This document shows, one piece after another, positions 50,887 to 59,721 of a DNA stretch of 64,000 bases. The notes under the pieces were generated by a model. That model was not told the DNA's origin, ran no database searches, and worked only from the letters and a program-made list of their open reading frames with translations. The stretch's first letter is position 1. Each line of letters begins with the position of its first letter. The translations under genes were made by a program, and so were the position numbers. The DNA is from Proruminimicrobium sp964487915 (lineage in GTDB: Bacteria; Elusimicrobiota; Endomicrobiia; Endomicrobiales; Endomicrobiaceae), in contig CAZASN010000002.1 in NCBI GenBank assembly GCA_964487915.1, positions 186,001 to 250,000 of the forward strand. Direction: 5' to 3'.

Positions 50887-52017
50887 ATGAAACGAGACTA
50901 CTACGAAGTACTAGGCGTTCAAAAAGGGGCATCCCCCGATGAAATAAAGGGAGCTTACAGAAAGCTTGCCATGAAATACCATCCGGATAAAAATCCGGGC
51001 GATAAAGTCGCGGAAGACAAATTTAAAGAAATAAACGAAGCCTACGACGTATTGTCCGACGCCAAGAAAAAACAGACTTACGATTCGTTCGGCCATGAAG
51101 GCGTAAACGGCATGGGCGGCGGAGGCGGAGGATATCAGCAATACGGCAACATGGGCGATATGGGAGATATTTTCGGAGACATATTCGGAGATATATTCGG
51201 CGGCGGAAGGTCAGGCGGACGAAGAGGAAGCCAGAGACAGCAGAGAAGAGGCGAAGATTTGCAGTATGAACTTGAAGTTTCATTTCTTGACGCGATGAAC
51301 GGAAAAGAAGTTGAACTTAAAGTCCCTAAAAAAGAAACATGTTCAACGTGCGGAGGAAGCGGAGCAAAACCCGGCACTTCAACAAAAACATGTCCTAAAT
51401 GTAAAGGCAGAGGTCAAATAAGCGTAAGTCAGGGCTTTTTCTCATTTGCGCAGACATGTCCGCAATGCAGAGGCGAAGGTCAGATTATTGAAAATCCGTG
51501 TTCGTCATGCAGAGGAACCGGAACAGTCCAGACTACGCATACGGTAAAAGTAAAAATTCCGCAGGGCGTAACCGAAGGAACTACTTTGAGAGTTTCAGGC
51601 GGCGGAAACGCAGGGCCTAACGGGTCTCAGGCAGGAGATCTTTACGTTATCATAAGATTAAAACAGCAGGCTAATTTTCAAAGAAAAGAAGACGATTTAT
51701 ATACCGAAATAAAACTCACTTACGCGCAGGCGGTTTTGGGGCTTGATTACGACGTTCCCGTTCTTGAAGGAACCGTCAAAGTCAAAATAGCGCCCGGTAC
51801 CCAGCCCGGAACTACGCTGAGAGTGCGGGAACAGGGATTTCCGAGCCTCGGAAGAAGGGCAAAAGGAGACCTTTTTGTAAAAGTAAACGTTCATGTGCCT
51901 AAAAATCTGACAAACGAGCAAAGAAAGGCATTGTTTGAATACGCAAAATCAATGGGAGAAACGGCTCCGGACGCGAACGCCAACAGCGACGGGATTTTCA
52001 AAAAGATATTTAAATAA
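50887..52017 (+). CDS. dnaJ: Chaperone DnaJ (Hsp40)
   Basis: 376 residues, type I DnaJ. J domain with MKYHPDKNPGD (HPD loop), a Gly-rich linker with IFGDIFGDIFGG, and a zinc domain with four CxxCxGxG motifs (CSTCGGSG, CPKCKGRG, CPQCRGEG, CSSCRGTG). The C-terminal substrate domains include TTLRVREQGFPSLG. It delivers clients to DnaK. Because of the insertion upstream it may be transcribed partly from a separate promoter, but none is obvious in the 178 nt before it. Confidence 0.97.
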   Translation: MKRDYYEVLGVQKGASPDEIKGAYRKLAMKYHPDKNPGDKVAEDKFKEINEAYDVLSDAKKKQTYDSFGHEGVNGMGGGGGGYQQYGNMGDMGDIFGDIFGDIFGGGRSGGRRGSQRQQRRGEDLQYELEVSFLDAMNGKEVELKVPKKETCSTCGGSGAKPGTSTKTCPKCKGRGQISVSQGFFSFAQTCPQCRGEGQIIENPCSSCRGTGTVQTTHTVKVKIPQGVTEGTTLRVSGGGNAGPNGSQAGDLYVIIRLKQQANFQRKEDDLYTEIKLTYAQAVLGLDYDVPVLEGTVKVKIAPGTQPGTTLRVREQGFPSLGRRAKGDLFVKVNVHVPKNLTNEQRKALFEYAKSMGETAPDANANSDGIFKKIFK

Positions 52018-52128
52018 AAAAGTATTTAACCTATAATTCAAATATCAGGCATCTTACATTTATTTCTGTCTATTGCCTTTAAAAACAAAAAATGGTATAA
52101 AACAGGGATAAACAAAGGAGACAGCGCT

Positions 52129-52677
52129 ATGCAAATAAACATCACAGCAAGACATTTGAAACTGACTGATGCAATTGACGCGTACGTAAGGCAAAAAGTG
52201 GCGAAAGCCGGCAAGTTTTTTGACGGCGATAATGTCATGGCACACGTGGTTTTATCGGTGGAAAAAAACAGACAGATTACCGAAGTCGTGTTCAGCGTGG
52301 GCGGCAAACCGTTCAGAGCAAAAGAAGAATCGGAAGACTTATACGCCTCAATAGACATTACGGTAGACAAACTTACCAAACAGCTCAGAAAACAAAAAGA
52401 AATTTCAAAAATCCACAGATCGGAAAATCTAAAAGTATTAAAATCAAAAAAAATAAAATCGGAAGTATTCTCGCTTGACGCGATGGAAGACTCCAGAACA
52501 AAAATATCGGAAATCAAGAGATTTGACGTAAAGCCGGTTTCCATTGAGGATGCGATAAGCGAAATGGATTCTTTAAATTACAGAGTTTATATGTTTTTAA
52601 ATTCTTCAACCGACAAAATAAACGTTTTGTACAGAAACGACAGCGGTTCTCTTGTAATGCTTGAGCCTGAATTTTAA
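52129..52677 (+). CDS. hpf: Ribosome hibernation-promoting factor, long form
   Basis: 182 residues. The N-terminal YfiA/RaiA domain (INITARHLKLTDAIDAYVRQ, ADVVLSVEKNR-like ending EEESEDLYASIDITVDKLTKQL) binds the small subunit. A linker leads to the C-terminal dimerisation domain (KRFDVKPVSIEDAISEMDSL, YRVYMFLNSSTDKINVLYR), as found in factors that make 100S ribosomes. GGAG precedes the ATG. The PTS-type genes follow in the same direction. Confidence 0.93.
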   Translation: MQINITARHLKLTDAIDAYVRQKVAKAGKFFDGDNVMAHVVLSVEKNRQITEVVFSVGGKPFRAKEESEDLYASIDITVDKLTKQLRKQKEISKIHRSENLKVLKSKKIKSEVFSLDAMEDSRTKISEIKRFDVKPVSIEDAISEMDSLNYRVYMFLNSSTDKINVLYRNDSGSLVMLEPEF

Positions 52678-52712
52678 AATTGAAAATTATAGAAGTTTTG
52701 GGAGGAAGTGTA

Positions 52713-53171
52713 ATGAATATCATGGATTTTTTGAGCGAAGATTCAATTATTGTTGACCTGAAAGCTCAAAACAAGAAGGATGCGATTATTGAGTTGATTG
52801 AACATTTAAAAACCGCTAAAAAAGTAAAGAAAACGGATGAAATCGTTGAAGTAGTTTTAGAAAGAGAAAAATTAGGTTCTACCGGAATCGGACAGGGCGT
52901 TGCCATACCCCACGGAAAGACCGACGTTTTAAACGAACAAGTAGGCGTTTTGGGAATATCTAAAAAAGGTTTGGAGTTTAATTCTCTTGACGGAGAACCT
53001 GTATATATAGTATTTCTTTTGGTAGGTCCGGTTGAAGTTACCGGTCAGCATTTAAAAGCTTTATCAAGAATTTCAAGATTGTTTAAAGATAAATTCTTAA
53101 GACAGGCGATTAAAAACGCGGAAACAAAAGAAGAAATAGTTAAAATTATACAGCAAGAGGACGCCTATTGA
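52713..53171 (+). CDS. PTS EIIA-fructose/nitrogen-type protein (PtsN-like)
   Basis: 152 residues from the ATG at 52713, which has GGGAGG seven bases upstream; an upstream in-frame TTG has no ribosome site. It is a single EIIA domain with the phosphorylated His67 in GIGQGVAIPHGKTD. Other marks are REKLGSTGIG and VFLLVGP. Being alone, without IIB or IIC of its own type, it fits the regulatory PtsN class. It shares one base with the hprK start (TGATG), so it is coupled to it. Confidence 0.88.
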   Translation: MNIMDFLSEDSIIVDLKAQNKKDAIIELIEHLKTAKKVKKTDEIVEVVLEREKLGSTGIGQGVAIPHGKTDVLNEQVGVLGISKKGLEFNSLDGEPVYIVFLLVGPVEVTGQHLKALSRISRLFKDKFLRQAIKNAETKEEIVKIIQQEDAY

Positions 53172-54118
53172 TGAAAGTGCTCAAAGTAGGCACTTTTTTT
53201 GACGAGAAATCTCGCGATTTTAAATTAGAAATAATTGCAGGGGCCGAAGGACTTGACAGGCTTGTCACGGTTCCCGACGTAAACAGACCCGGGCTCGCTT
53301 TTGCCGGGTTTTTTGAACATTTGCCTTATGAAAGAGCCCAGATAATAGGCATAGCCGAGTTTACTTTTCTCAAAAAATTATCGCGCGAACAGCAGATTGA
53401 TATTTTAAAAAAAGTTTTTTCCCCCAAGCAGGTTCCGTGCTGCATAATAACAAGAAGTTTTGAACCTCTTCCCACAATGATTGAAGTTTTCAACGAAATA
53501 AAAGTACCCCTTTTAAAAACGTCTTTAACCTCGGCCCAGCTTTTGGGCGATTTAATATATTATTTTGACGAAAAACTTGCGCCGTCGGAAAAACTGCACG
53601 GCGTTTTGTCAAACGTTTACGGTCTGGGCGTTTTTATAAGAGGAAAATCCGGAATAGGCAAGTCGGAATGCGCGCTTGAACTGGTCAAAAGAGGACATAT
53701 GCTCGTGTCCGACGATATAGTTGAAATTACCAAAAGATCCGGACATATTTTAATAGGAAAAAGCGCCGGAATCAGCAAACACCACATGGAAATCAGAGGC
53801 ATCGGAATAATAGACGTGCAGAGAATGTTCGGCGTGGCCAATATTCTTGACGAATCAAAGATAGAACTTGTCATAAATCTTATCGAATGGGACGCGGCGA
53901 AAAATCACGAAAGGCTAGGCATAGACGAGCATTATACCGATATTTTGGGCGTAAACGTTCCTGAACTTACGATTCCGGTAGGACCCGGAAGAAATCTTGC
54001 GATTATAGTTGAAACGGCGAGTTTAAACCAGAGATTAAAAAACCGCGGACATTTTTCGGCGCTTGAATTAAGCAAAAAATTAATAGCCCAGATGAACAAA
54101 TCAAAAAATGAAAAGTAA
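53171..54118 (+). CDS. hprK: HPr kinase/phosphorylase
   Basis: 315 residues from the ATG at 53171. The N-terminal domain is followed by the catalytic core with LHGVLSNVYGLGVFIRGKSG, Walker A GKSGIGKSECALELVKRGH, DDIVEI and the family signature EIRGIGIIDVQRMFG. It phosphorylates or dephosphorylates HPr on Ser46. The HPr of this operon has that Ser, so the control loop is complete. It overlaps rapZ by 11 nt. Confidence 0.95.
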   Translation: MKVLKVGTFFDEKSRDFKLEIIAGAEGLDRLVTVPDVNRPGLAFAGFFEHLPYERAQIIGIAEFTFLKKLSREQQIDILKKVFSPKQVPCCIITRSFEPLPTMIEVFNEIKVPLLKTSLTSAQLLGDLIYYFDEKLAPSEKLHGVLSNVYGLGVFIRGKSGIGKSECALELVKRGHMLVSDDIVEITKRSGHILIGKSAGISKHHMEIRGIGIIDVQRMFGVANILDESKIELVINLIEWDAAKNHERLGIDEHYTDILGVNVPELTIPVGPGRNLAIIVETASLNQRLKNRGHFSALELSKKLIAQMNKSKNEK

Positions 54119-54968
54119 TTTTCTGATAATTTCCGGCATATCCGGCGCAGGCAAAACCAAAGTACTCAACATACTTGAAGATTTCGGTTTTGTATGCATA
54201 GACAATATGCCGATGGATTTTATTTTTAAATTCATAGATTTATGCAAAAAAGACAGAAAAAAGTATAAAAACGTCGCTTTGAGCGTTGACATAAGATCCG
54301 GCAAAAACATTTCAAAAATATCCGACATACTTAAAAAATTAAAAGACGAAAAAATCAAAAACGAAATATTTTTTTTAGACGCCGATGACAATACCCTTTT
54401 AAAAAGATATTCCGAAACCAGAAGAAAACATCCTTTAGGCGGGCTTGTAAAAGAAGCTGTCGCCAGAGAGCGCGAGCATCTTGAAATTGTAAGAAATCTT
54501 GCAAGCCGCCAGATAAACACGACAGATATGACGATAGGACAGCTTAAAAGCATTCTTGCGAATTTAACGGGCGCGTCGCTCGGAGGAAAACGGATGTTTT
54601 TGACGGTGATGTCGTTCGGGTTTAAATACGGCATAGCTCAGGAAGCCGATATCGTTTTTGACGCAAGATTTATTTCAAATCCCAATTACGTAAGCTCGCT
54701 TAAAATGAAAACAGGAAAAGACGCCGCCGTCGTTAAATATATTGAGAAACAAAAACAGTATAAAACTTTTTTTAATAAGATTTCAAACCTTTTGAAATTT
54801 CTGATACCCGGTTATATAAAAGAAGGCAAAAGCCAGCTTACGGTAGCCGTAGGCTGCACCGGCGGCAGACACAGATCCGTGGCTGCGGCGGAAAAACTGG
54901 CCAAGTTTTTCATAAAAAACAAATACAAAGTAACTCTGTACCACAGAGACATATCAAAAGCAGGCTGA
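54108..54968 (+). CDS. rapZ: RNase adapter/nucleotide-binding protein RapZ (YvcJ)
   Basis: 286 residues. The N-terminal P-loop is ISGISGAGKTKVLNILEDFG, with DNMPMDF and FLDADDNTLLKRYSETRRKHP. The C-terminal domain has FDARFISNPNYVS and GCTGGRHRSVAAAEKLA, diagnostic of RapZ. In enterobacteria it controls GlmZ sRNA and amino-sugar synthesis; in other phyla it binds nucleotides or UDP-GlcNAc with an unclear target. The hprK-rapZ-yvcK order is common. Confidence 0.95.
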   Translation: MKSNFLIISGISGAGKTKVLNILEDFGFVCIDNMPMDFIFKFIDLCKKDRKKYKNVALSVDIRSGKNISKISDILKKLKDEKIKNEIFFLDADDNTLLKRYSETRRKHPLGGLVKEAVAREREHLEIVRNLASRQINTTDMTIGQLKSILANLTGASLGGKRMFLTVMSFGFKYGIAQEADIVFDARFISNPNYVSSLKMKTGKDAAVVKYIEKQKQYKTFFNKISNLLKFLIPGYIKEGKSQLTVAVGCTGGRHRSVAAAEKLAKFFIKNKYKVTLYHRDISKAG

Positions 54969-54969
54969 A

Positions 54970-55920
54970 ATGAATTATAAAATCGTTGCAATCGGCGGAG
55001 GAAGCGGGCTTTCAACTCTCTTAAGAGGGTTGAAAAAATATCCTTTTGACATAACCGCGGTCGTCGCGGTTTCAGACGACGGAGGAAGTTCCGGCAAATT
55101 AAGAACCGAACTCGGCGTTCTGCCGCCGGGCGACATAAGAAACTGTCTTGTGGCGCTGTCCGAAGAAGAAAGCCTGATGGCAAAACTCTTTCAATACAGA
55201 TTTCCTAAAAAAGGGTCGCTCTCAAACCATTCGTTCGGCAATTTATTTTTAACCGCTTTATCGGAAGTGTCGGGCGGATTTGACAAAGCTATCGCAAACG
55301 CGGGAGACGTTCTGGCGATAAAGGGAAAAGTTTTGCCGGTGTCGCTTGAAAATGTTTCTCTCAAAGCGACTCTTATTGACGGCAAACAAATAAAAGGCGA
55401 AAGCAGAATTTCAAAAAGCAAAAACGCGATAAAACAAGTTGAAATTTATCCTAAAAACGCAAAAGTTTCAGGCAAAGTAGCCGATTCCATAATGCAGGCA
55501 GATTTTATAATACTCGGCCCAGGCTCTCTGTATACGTCTGTAATAGTAAATTTATTGTTTGACGGAGTTATAGCCGCCCTAAAGAAAACAAAAGCTAAAA
55601 AAATATATATTTGCAATATAATGACGCAGATAGGAGAAACGGCGAACTTTAATTTAACAGACCATATCGCCGCCATTGAACAGCATTCGTATAAAGGAAT
55701 ACTTGACGCGGTTCTTGTAAACGCCGGAAAAATAGCCGCGCCTGTCGCCAAAAGATACGCCAGAGAATTTTCTCTTCCTGTTGAAATTGATACAAACAGA
55801 TATAAAAATGTTAAAATAATAAGGAAAGATTTTGTTTCGCATACTCAGTACGCGCATCATGATTTTGAGAAATTGGCAAAAACAATTTTTTCCTTAATCG
55901 GCGAGGATAAAAGAAAATGA
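54970..55920 (+). CDS. yvcK: YvcK/CofD-like carbon-flux regulator
   Basis: 316 residues. Rossmann-type AIGGGSGLSTLLRGLKKYP, then VVAVSDDGGSSGKLRTELG, PPGDIRNCLVALS, LSNHSFGNLFLTAL and ADFIILGPGSLYTSVI are hallmarks of the YvcK family. It binds UDP-sugars and supports growth on gluconeogenic substrates and cell-wall synthesis. It lies 1 nt after rapZ and overlaps the EIIA gene by 4 nt. Confidence 0.94.
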   Translation: MNYKIVAIGGGSGLSTLLRGLKKYPFDITAVVAVSDDGGSSGKLRTELGVLPPGDIRNCLVALSEEESLMAKLFQYRFPKKGSLSNHSFGNLFLTALSEVSGGFDKAIANAGDVLAIKGKVLPVSLENVSLKATLIDGKQIKGESRISKSKNAIKQVEIYPKNAKVSGKVADSIMQADFIILGPGSLYTSVIVNLLFDGVIAALKKTKAKKIYICNIMTQIGETANFNLTDHIAAIEQHSYKGILDAVLVNAGKIAAPVAKRYAREFSLPVEIDTNRYKNVKIIRKDFVSHTQYAHHDFEKLAKTIFSLIGEDKRK

Positions 55921-56333
55921 TAAAAATTTTAATAGTTTCGCACTGCGGTCTGACCGACGAACTTATAAGAACGGCTGAAGTCATCGCCGGGCGCCAGGAT
56001 AATTTATATTCCGTAAAAAAAGATACAAGCGACGACAATCTGGTAAGCCTTCAGGAAAGAATAGCCGATGTTTTAAGTGAAATCAACGATAGAGAAAAAG
56101 GAACCCTGATTCTTACGGATATGCTCGGCGGAACTCCGTGCAACGCGGCGCTTCCGATGTGCAAGAGATTCAACGTTGAAGTTTTGACCGGAGTAAATCT
56201 TCCTATGATAATATCGGCTCTTTTTGCCAGTAAGACGGCGCTTAACGCCAAAGAACTGGCGGATAAAGTTTTGGCCGACGGACAAAAAAGCATAGTAAAC
56301 GCAAAGCAGTTGTTAATGGCGAGACTTAAATAA
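55917..56333 (+). CDS. PTS mannose-family EIIA domain
   Basis: 138 residues. The phosphorylated His9 is in ILIVSHCGLTDELIR, and GTLILTDMLGGTPCNAALP and VLTGVNLPMIISAL complete the ManX-IIA pattern. It takes phosphate from HPr and passes it to EIIB. It is coupled to yvcK by ATGA. The IIB gene follows after a 170-nt gap that contains a long hairpin. Confidence 0.93.
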   Translation: MIKILIVSHCGLTDELIRTAEVIAGRQDNLYSVKKDTSDDNLVSLQERIADVLSEINDREKGTLILTDMLGGTPCNAALPMCKRFNVEVLTGVNLPMIISALFASKTALNAKELADKVLADGQKSIVNAKQLLMARLK

Positions 56334-56383
56334 TTAATAAAAACGGAAGCATTGGTGTTGGTCAGATTTGCAAAGCAAACAAA

Positions 56384-56462
56384 AGAAGTTTGAAAATTTA
56401 GCAGTTGTGTGCGATACTTAAGAATGTTGTTATCTTTGAAGTTGCTAAACTTCCAAACTTCT
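56384..56462 (+). repeat. Long hairpin in the PTS operon (copy E)
   Basis: Arms AGAAGTTTGAAAATTTAGCA (56384-56403) and TGCTAAACTTCCAAACTTCT (56443-56462) pair at 18 of 20 positions around a 39-nt head. The head lacks the TACCG motif of copies A-D, so it may be a separate family. It lies between the EIIA and EIIB genes. CTAAACTTCCA in its right arm recurs, inverted, at the 3' end of grpE. Confidence 0.75.
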
Positions 56463-56502
56463 GGGCTTCTAAGCTTCAGTTTTTTAGAGAGAGGTGGTTA
56501 TA

Positions 56503-57006
56503 GTGGGTATAGAAGTTATAAGAATAGACGACAGGCTGATACACGGCCAGATAGTCCAAGGCTGGCTTAAAACCGTTTTTGTAAACAGAATACTTGTGGT
56601 TTCAAACGAGGTTGCAAACGACGAAATGCAGCAGGCGCTTCTTTCAATGGCGATGCCGAGCACCGTTGAATTATCCATAAGAAACATTAAAGACGCCAGT
56701 TACGAAATAATAAACAACGTATACGACAACGAAAAAGTAATGATACTGTTTTCAAATCCCTGCGACATAGTAAAAATGATAGAAAACGGAGTTAAATTCA
56801 ATTCCGTAAACGTCGGCGGCATGCATTTTGTCCACGGGAAAAAACAGCTTTTGTCAAACGTATCGGTTGATTCAAACGACGTCAGGGCGTTTATGAAAAT
56901 GATATCCTGCGGAATAGAACTTGAATCAAGAATTCTCCCGAACGACGAAAGGCATAATATTTCAGACACGATAAAAAAAGAGGCGAAAAATTTAAACATA
57001 GATTAA
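56503..57006 (+). CDS. PTS mannose-family EIIB domain
   Basis: 167 residues from a GTG at 56503 with GAGAGGTGG upstream; three more N-terminal codons are possible but less likely. The active His is in VIRIDDRLIHGQIVQGW, and VNVGGMHFVHGKKQLL is typical of the family. It passes phosphate to sugar entering through IIC/IID. The GH57 gene starts 4 nt later. Confidence 0.93.
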   Translation: MGIEVIRIDDRLIHGQIVQGWLKTVFVNRILVVSNEVANDEMQQALLSMAMPSTVELSIRNIKDASYEIINNVYDNEKVMILFSNPCDIVKMIENGVKFNSVNVGGMHFVHGKKQLLSNVSVDSNDVRAFMKMISCGIELESRILPNDERHNISDTIKKEAKNLNID

Positions 57007-57010
57007 AAAA

Positions 57011-59074
57011 ATGAAAAAAATAAAATTTATATTCGGAGTCCATAATCACCAGCCGGTCGGCAATTTTGAATGGGTTTTTCAAAAAGGATACGATAACGCG
57101 TATAAACCTTTTATGGACGTTATGCTTAAACATAAAAACATTAAATGGAATCTGCACGCAAGCGGCATTTTGTGGGATTTTCTTTTAAGCAAAAAATCGT
57201 ACGTTTCAAACATAAAAAAACTGATAGCCAAAGGAAGCCTTGAAATTTTATCCGGCGGATATTACGAGCCTATTTTATCCGTAATTCCGCAAAAGGACAG
57301 AATCGGACAGATAAAAAAACTGTCGCAGTTTATAAAAAATACGTTCAATTGTAATCCTGCCGGAGCCTGGATTGCCGAAAGGGTATGGGAACCGTCTCTT
57401 GTGAAAGATTTAACGGATGCCGGAATAAAATACGTGGCGCTTGACGACGTTCATTTCAGTTCTTCGGGAATTGACGTTAATTCTTTAAGAGGATATTACA
57501 CTACTGAAGACCACGGAGCGCCGCTGAGCGTATTTCCGATAAGCCAGAAATTAAGATATTTTATCCCTTTTCAGGATGTAAACGTATGTATTGATTATTT
57601 TAAACGCATGGCCCAAGAGGATAAAGAAACGGTTCTTGTAATGGCCGATGACGGCGAAAAATTCGGAATGTGGCCCGGCACCTACAAGCACGTTTACGAA
57701 TACGGCTGGCTGGATAAATTTTTGACGGCTCTGGAAGAAAATTCCGATATTGTGGAAACGGTTACTTTCGGCGAAGTTTTAAACTCCGTAAGACCTCAGG
57801 ACAGAATTTATCTGCAGACCGGTTCTTATTTTGAAATGTCCGAATGGACTCTTCCTGCCCAAATACAGAATAACTATGACGATTTTATCAGGCAGAACGA
57901 GAACAACGACAGATTTAAACCTTTTATAAGAGGCGGGTTCTGGAGATCTTTTTTAAGCAAATATGACGAGTCAAATAATATGCATAAAAAAATGATAAGG
58001 ACAAGCGGGAAAATCAATTCGCTTGTTGAAAAAGGAGCGGCCTCATCCGGTTTATCGGACGCGTTATACGCGGGACAGTGCAACTGCGCTTACTGGCACG
58101 GAGTTTTCGGCGGCCTTTATCTTCCTCATTTGAGAAACGCCGTTTACGAGCACCTGTTAAAAGCAGAAAATATTTATAACGAGTCGGCGCAGATTAAACC
58201 TTTATGGCATAAATCGGATTTTGACTGCGACGGCAGCGACGAATTTCTTTATGAAAGCAAGATTCAGAATATTTACGTCAGGCAGACCGGCGGAACGATT
58301 TTTGAATTTGATATTTTAAAGAAAAATTATAATTTATCAAACGTATTAACAAGGCGCTACGAGGGCTATCATAAAAAACTTAAAGACGCAATATATAATA
58401 ATAAAGTATCCGATTCGCAGGAATTGGCAAGCATACATTCGGATGAGATAAAAGTTAAAGAACTCGGTCTTGAGAAACATCTCAATTATGACTGGTACAG
58501 AAAAGCGTCGCTTGTAGACCATTTTTTTCACAATGACACGTCATACAACGATATTTATCCCGTAAAATTCAAAGAGCTGGGAGATTTTGTTTTAGGGCGC
58601 TACGAAATCGGCGTTAAAGAAGGGAAACTTGAACTGTCAAGAAAAGGGAATGTATGGATTGACGGCGTAAGTTCAAAAATAGAAATTCAAAAAATCATAA
58701 CGCCTTTGAAAAAAGAAGGATATGAAGCCGCTTATAAAATAATAAATAACGACGATAAATCTCTTGATCTTACGTTTGCCGCGGAACAGGTTTTCGCTTT
58801 TTCAAATAAAACGCTTGACGACGCCGCGCAGGCGGAAAACGTTTCTTCATGGACAAGAAACGATGAAAATCTCGGGATGTCCGTAACCGTTTCAAGTTCA
58901 AAAAAAGGAGTTTTTTGGATAACGCCGATAAAAACGGTCTCAACTTCCGAAAACGGATATGAAAAAACATATCAGGGAACCGCGGTTTTTAACGTATATA
59001 AATTTTCTTTAAAACCGGGCGCGGAATTCGGATTTACGTTGACGGTATCTGTTAAAAACGGAGAAAAAAAGTGA
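57011..59074 (+). CDS. GH57 4-alpha-glucanotransferase/alpha-amylase
   Basis: 687 residues. The (beta/alpha)7 barrel starts FIFGVHNHQPVGNFEWVFQ. The nucleophile Glu is in GAWIAERVWEPSLV and the acid Asp in VMADDGEKFGMWPGTYKHVY. The C-terminal beta-rich domains (DUF1925/1926-type; LSRKGNVWIDGVSSKIEIQK) match the long AmyA/4-alpha-glucanotransferase subfamily. No signal peptide is present, so it acts inside the cell on maltodextrin or glycogen. It is placed between IIB and IIC of a PTS; its last base pair overlaps the IIC start (GTGA). Confidence 0.9.
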   Translation: MKKIKFIFGVHNHQPVGNFEWVFQKGYDNAYKPFMDVMLKHKNIKWNLHASGILWDFLLSKKSYVSNIKKLIAKGSLEILSGGYYEPILSVIPQKDRIGQIKKLSQFIKNTFNCNPAGAWIAERVWEPSLVKDLTDAGIKYVALDDVHFSSSGIDVNSLRGYYTTEDHGAPLSVFPISQKLRYFIPFQDVNVCIDYFKRMAQEDKETVLVMADDGEKFGMWPGTYKHVYEYGWLDKFLTALEENSDIVETVTFGEVLNSVRPQDRIYLQTGSYFEMSEWTLPAQIQNNYDDFIRQNENNDRFKPFIRGGFWRSFLSKYDESNNMHKKMIRTSGKINSLVEKGAASSGLSDALYAGQCNCAYWHGVFGGLYLPHLRNAVYEHLLKAENIYNESAQIKPLWHKSDFDCDGSDEFLYESKIQNIYVRQTGGTIFEFDILKKNYNLSNVLTRRYEGYHKKLKDAIYNNKVSDSQELASIHSDEIKVKELGLEKHLNYDWYRKASLVDHFFHNDTSYNDIYPVKFKELGDFVLGRYEIGVKEGKLELSRKGNVWIDGVSSKIEIQKIITPLKKEGYEAAYKIINNDDKSLDLTFAAEQVFAFSNKTLDDAAQAENVSSWTRNDENLGMSVTVSSSKKGVFWITPIKTVSTSENGYEKTYQGTAVFNVYKFSLKPGAEFGFTLTVSVKNGEKK

Positions 59075-59721
59075 TTGAAACTCTTATAGGCTTATCGATA
59101 CTCGGAGCATTTTTGAGCCTGGATATAACGATGTTCGGACAGTTTATGGTTTCAAGGCCGATATTCGCGGGCCCGCTTGTAGGATATATTCTGGGAGATA
59201 TAAATACAGGATTTTGGCTCGGTATGATAGTTGAAATGATGTGGATAAACGCGATTCCTCTGGGAACGTCAATTCCGGTTGATTTAACGATGATGACGGT
59301 ATTGTCGGTTTCGTGGAGCTGTCTGCATTTTAAAGGCAGCCAGGATGCGGCGATATTCGCGCTTGCGATTGCGGTTCCGTTTGCGTATTTATACAGGGAA
59401 GTTGATATAGCCGGAAGACTTTTCAACACAAAGATAATGCATTGGATAGAAAAAGGAATAGAACAGGGAAAAGAATACAGAATATCGTTAGGTTTGTATT
59501 CGGGACTTGTTCTTTTTATATTAAGGGCGGCGATAGTTTATTTCGTGTTTATTGTGCTGGGCGGACTGATATATATAAATATGGCGGTATATATTCCGTC
59601 GGGACTTGAAATAGCTTTTAAAAAAGCATGGTATTATCTGCCAGTTTTCGGGTTCGGTTTGGTTTTATACAATTTTAAAAATATTATAGGAATTCCTTTT
59701 TTAAAAAAGAAAGATGAATAA
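59071..59721 (+). CDS. PTS mannose-family EIIC, small permease subunit
   Basis: 216 residues starting at a GTG that overlaps the GH57 stop. Six to seven hydrophobic helices and QFMVSRPIFAGPLVGYILGD plus GFWLGMIVEMMWINAIPLGT are typical of ManY-type IIC, which is shorter than the usual 250 or more residues. It forms the sugar channel with IID. It overlaps IID by 8 nt. Confidence 0.9.
   Translation: MIETLIGLSILGAFLSLDITMFGQFMVSRPIFAGPLVGYILGDINTGFWLGMIVEMMWINAIPLGTSIPVDLTMMTVLSVSWSCLHFKGSQDAAIFALAIAVPFAYLYREVDIAGRLFNTKIMHWIEKGIEQGKEYRISLGLYSGLVLFILRAAIVYFVFIVLGGLIYINMAVYIPSGLEIAFKKAWYYLPVFGFGLVLYNFKNIIGIPFLKKKDE

Noticed and set aside
59071..59721. Truncated PTS IIC from a frameshift
   Set aside because: It is short for the family, but the reading frame is open, start and stop overlap both neighbours correctly and the core motifs are intact.
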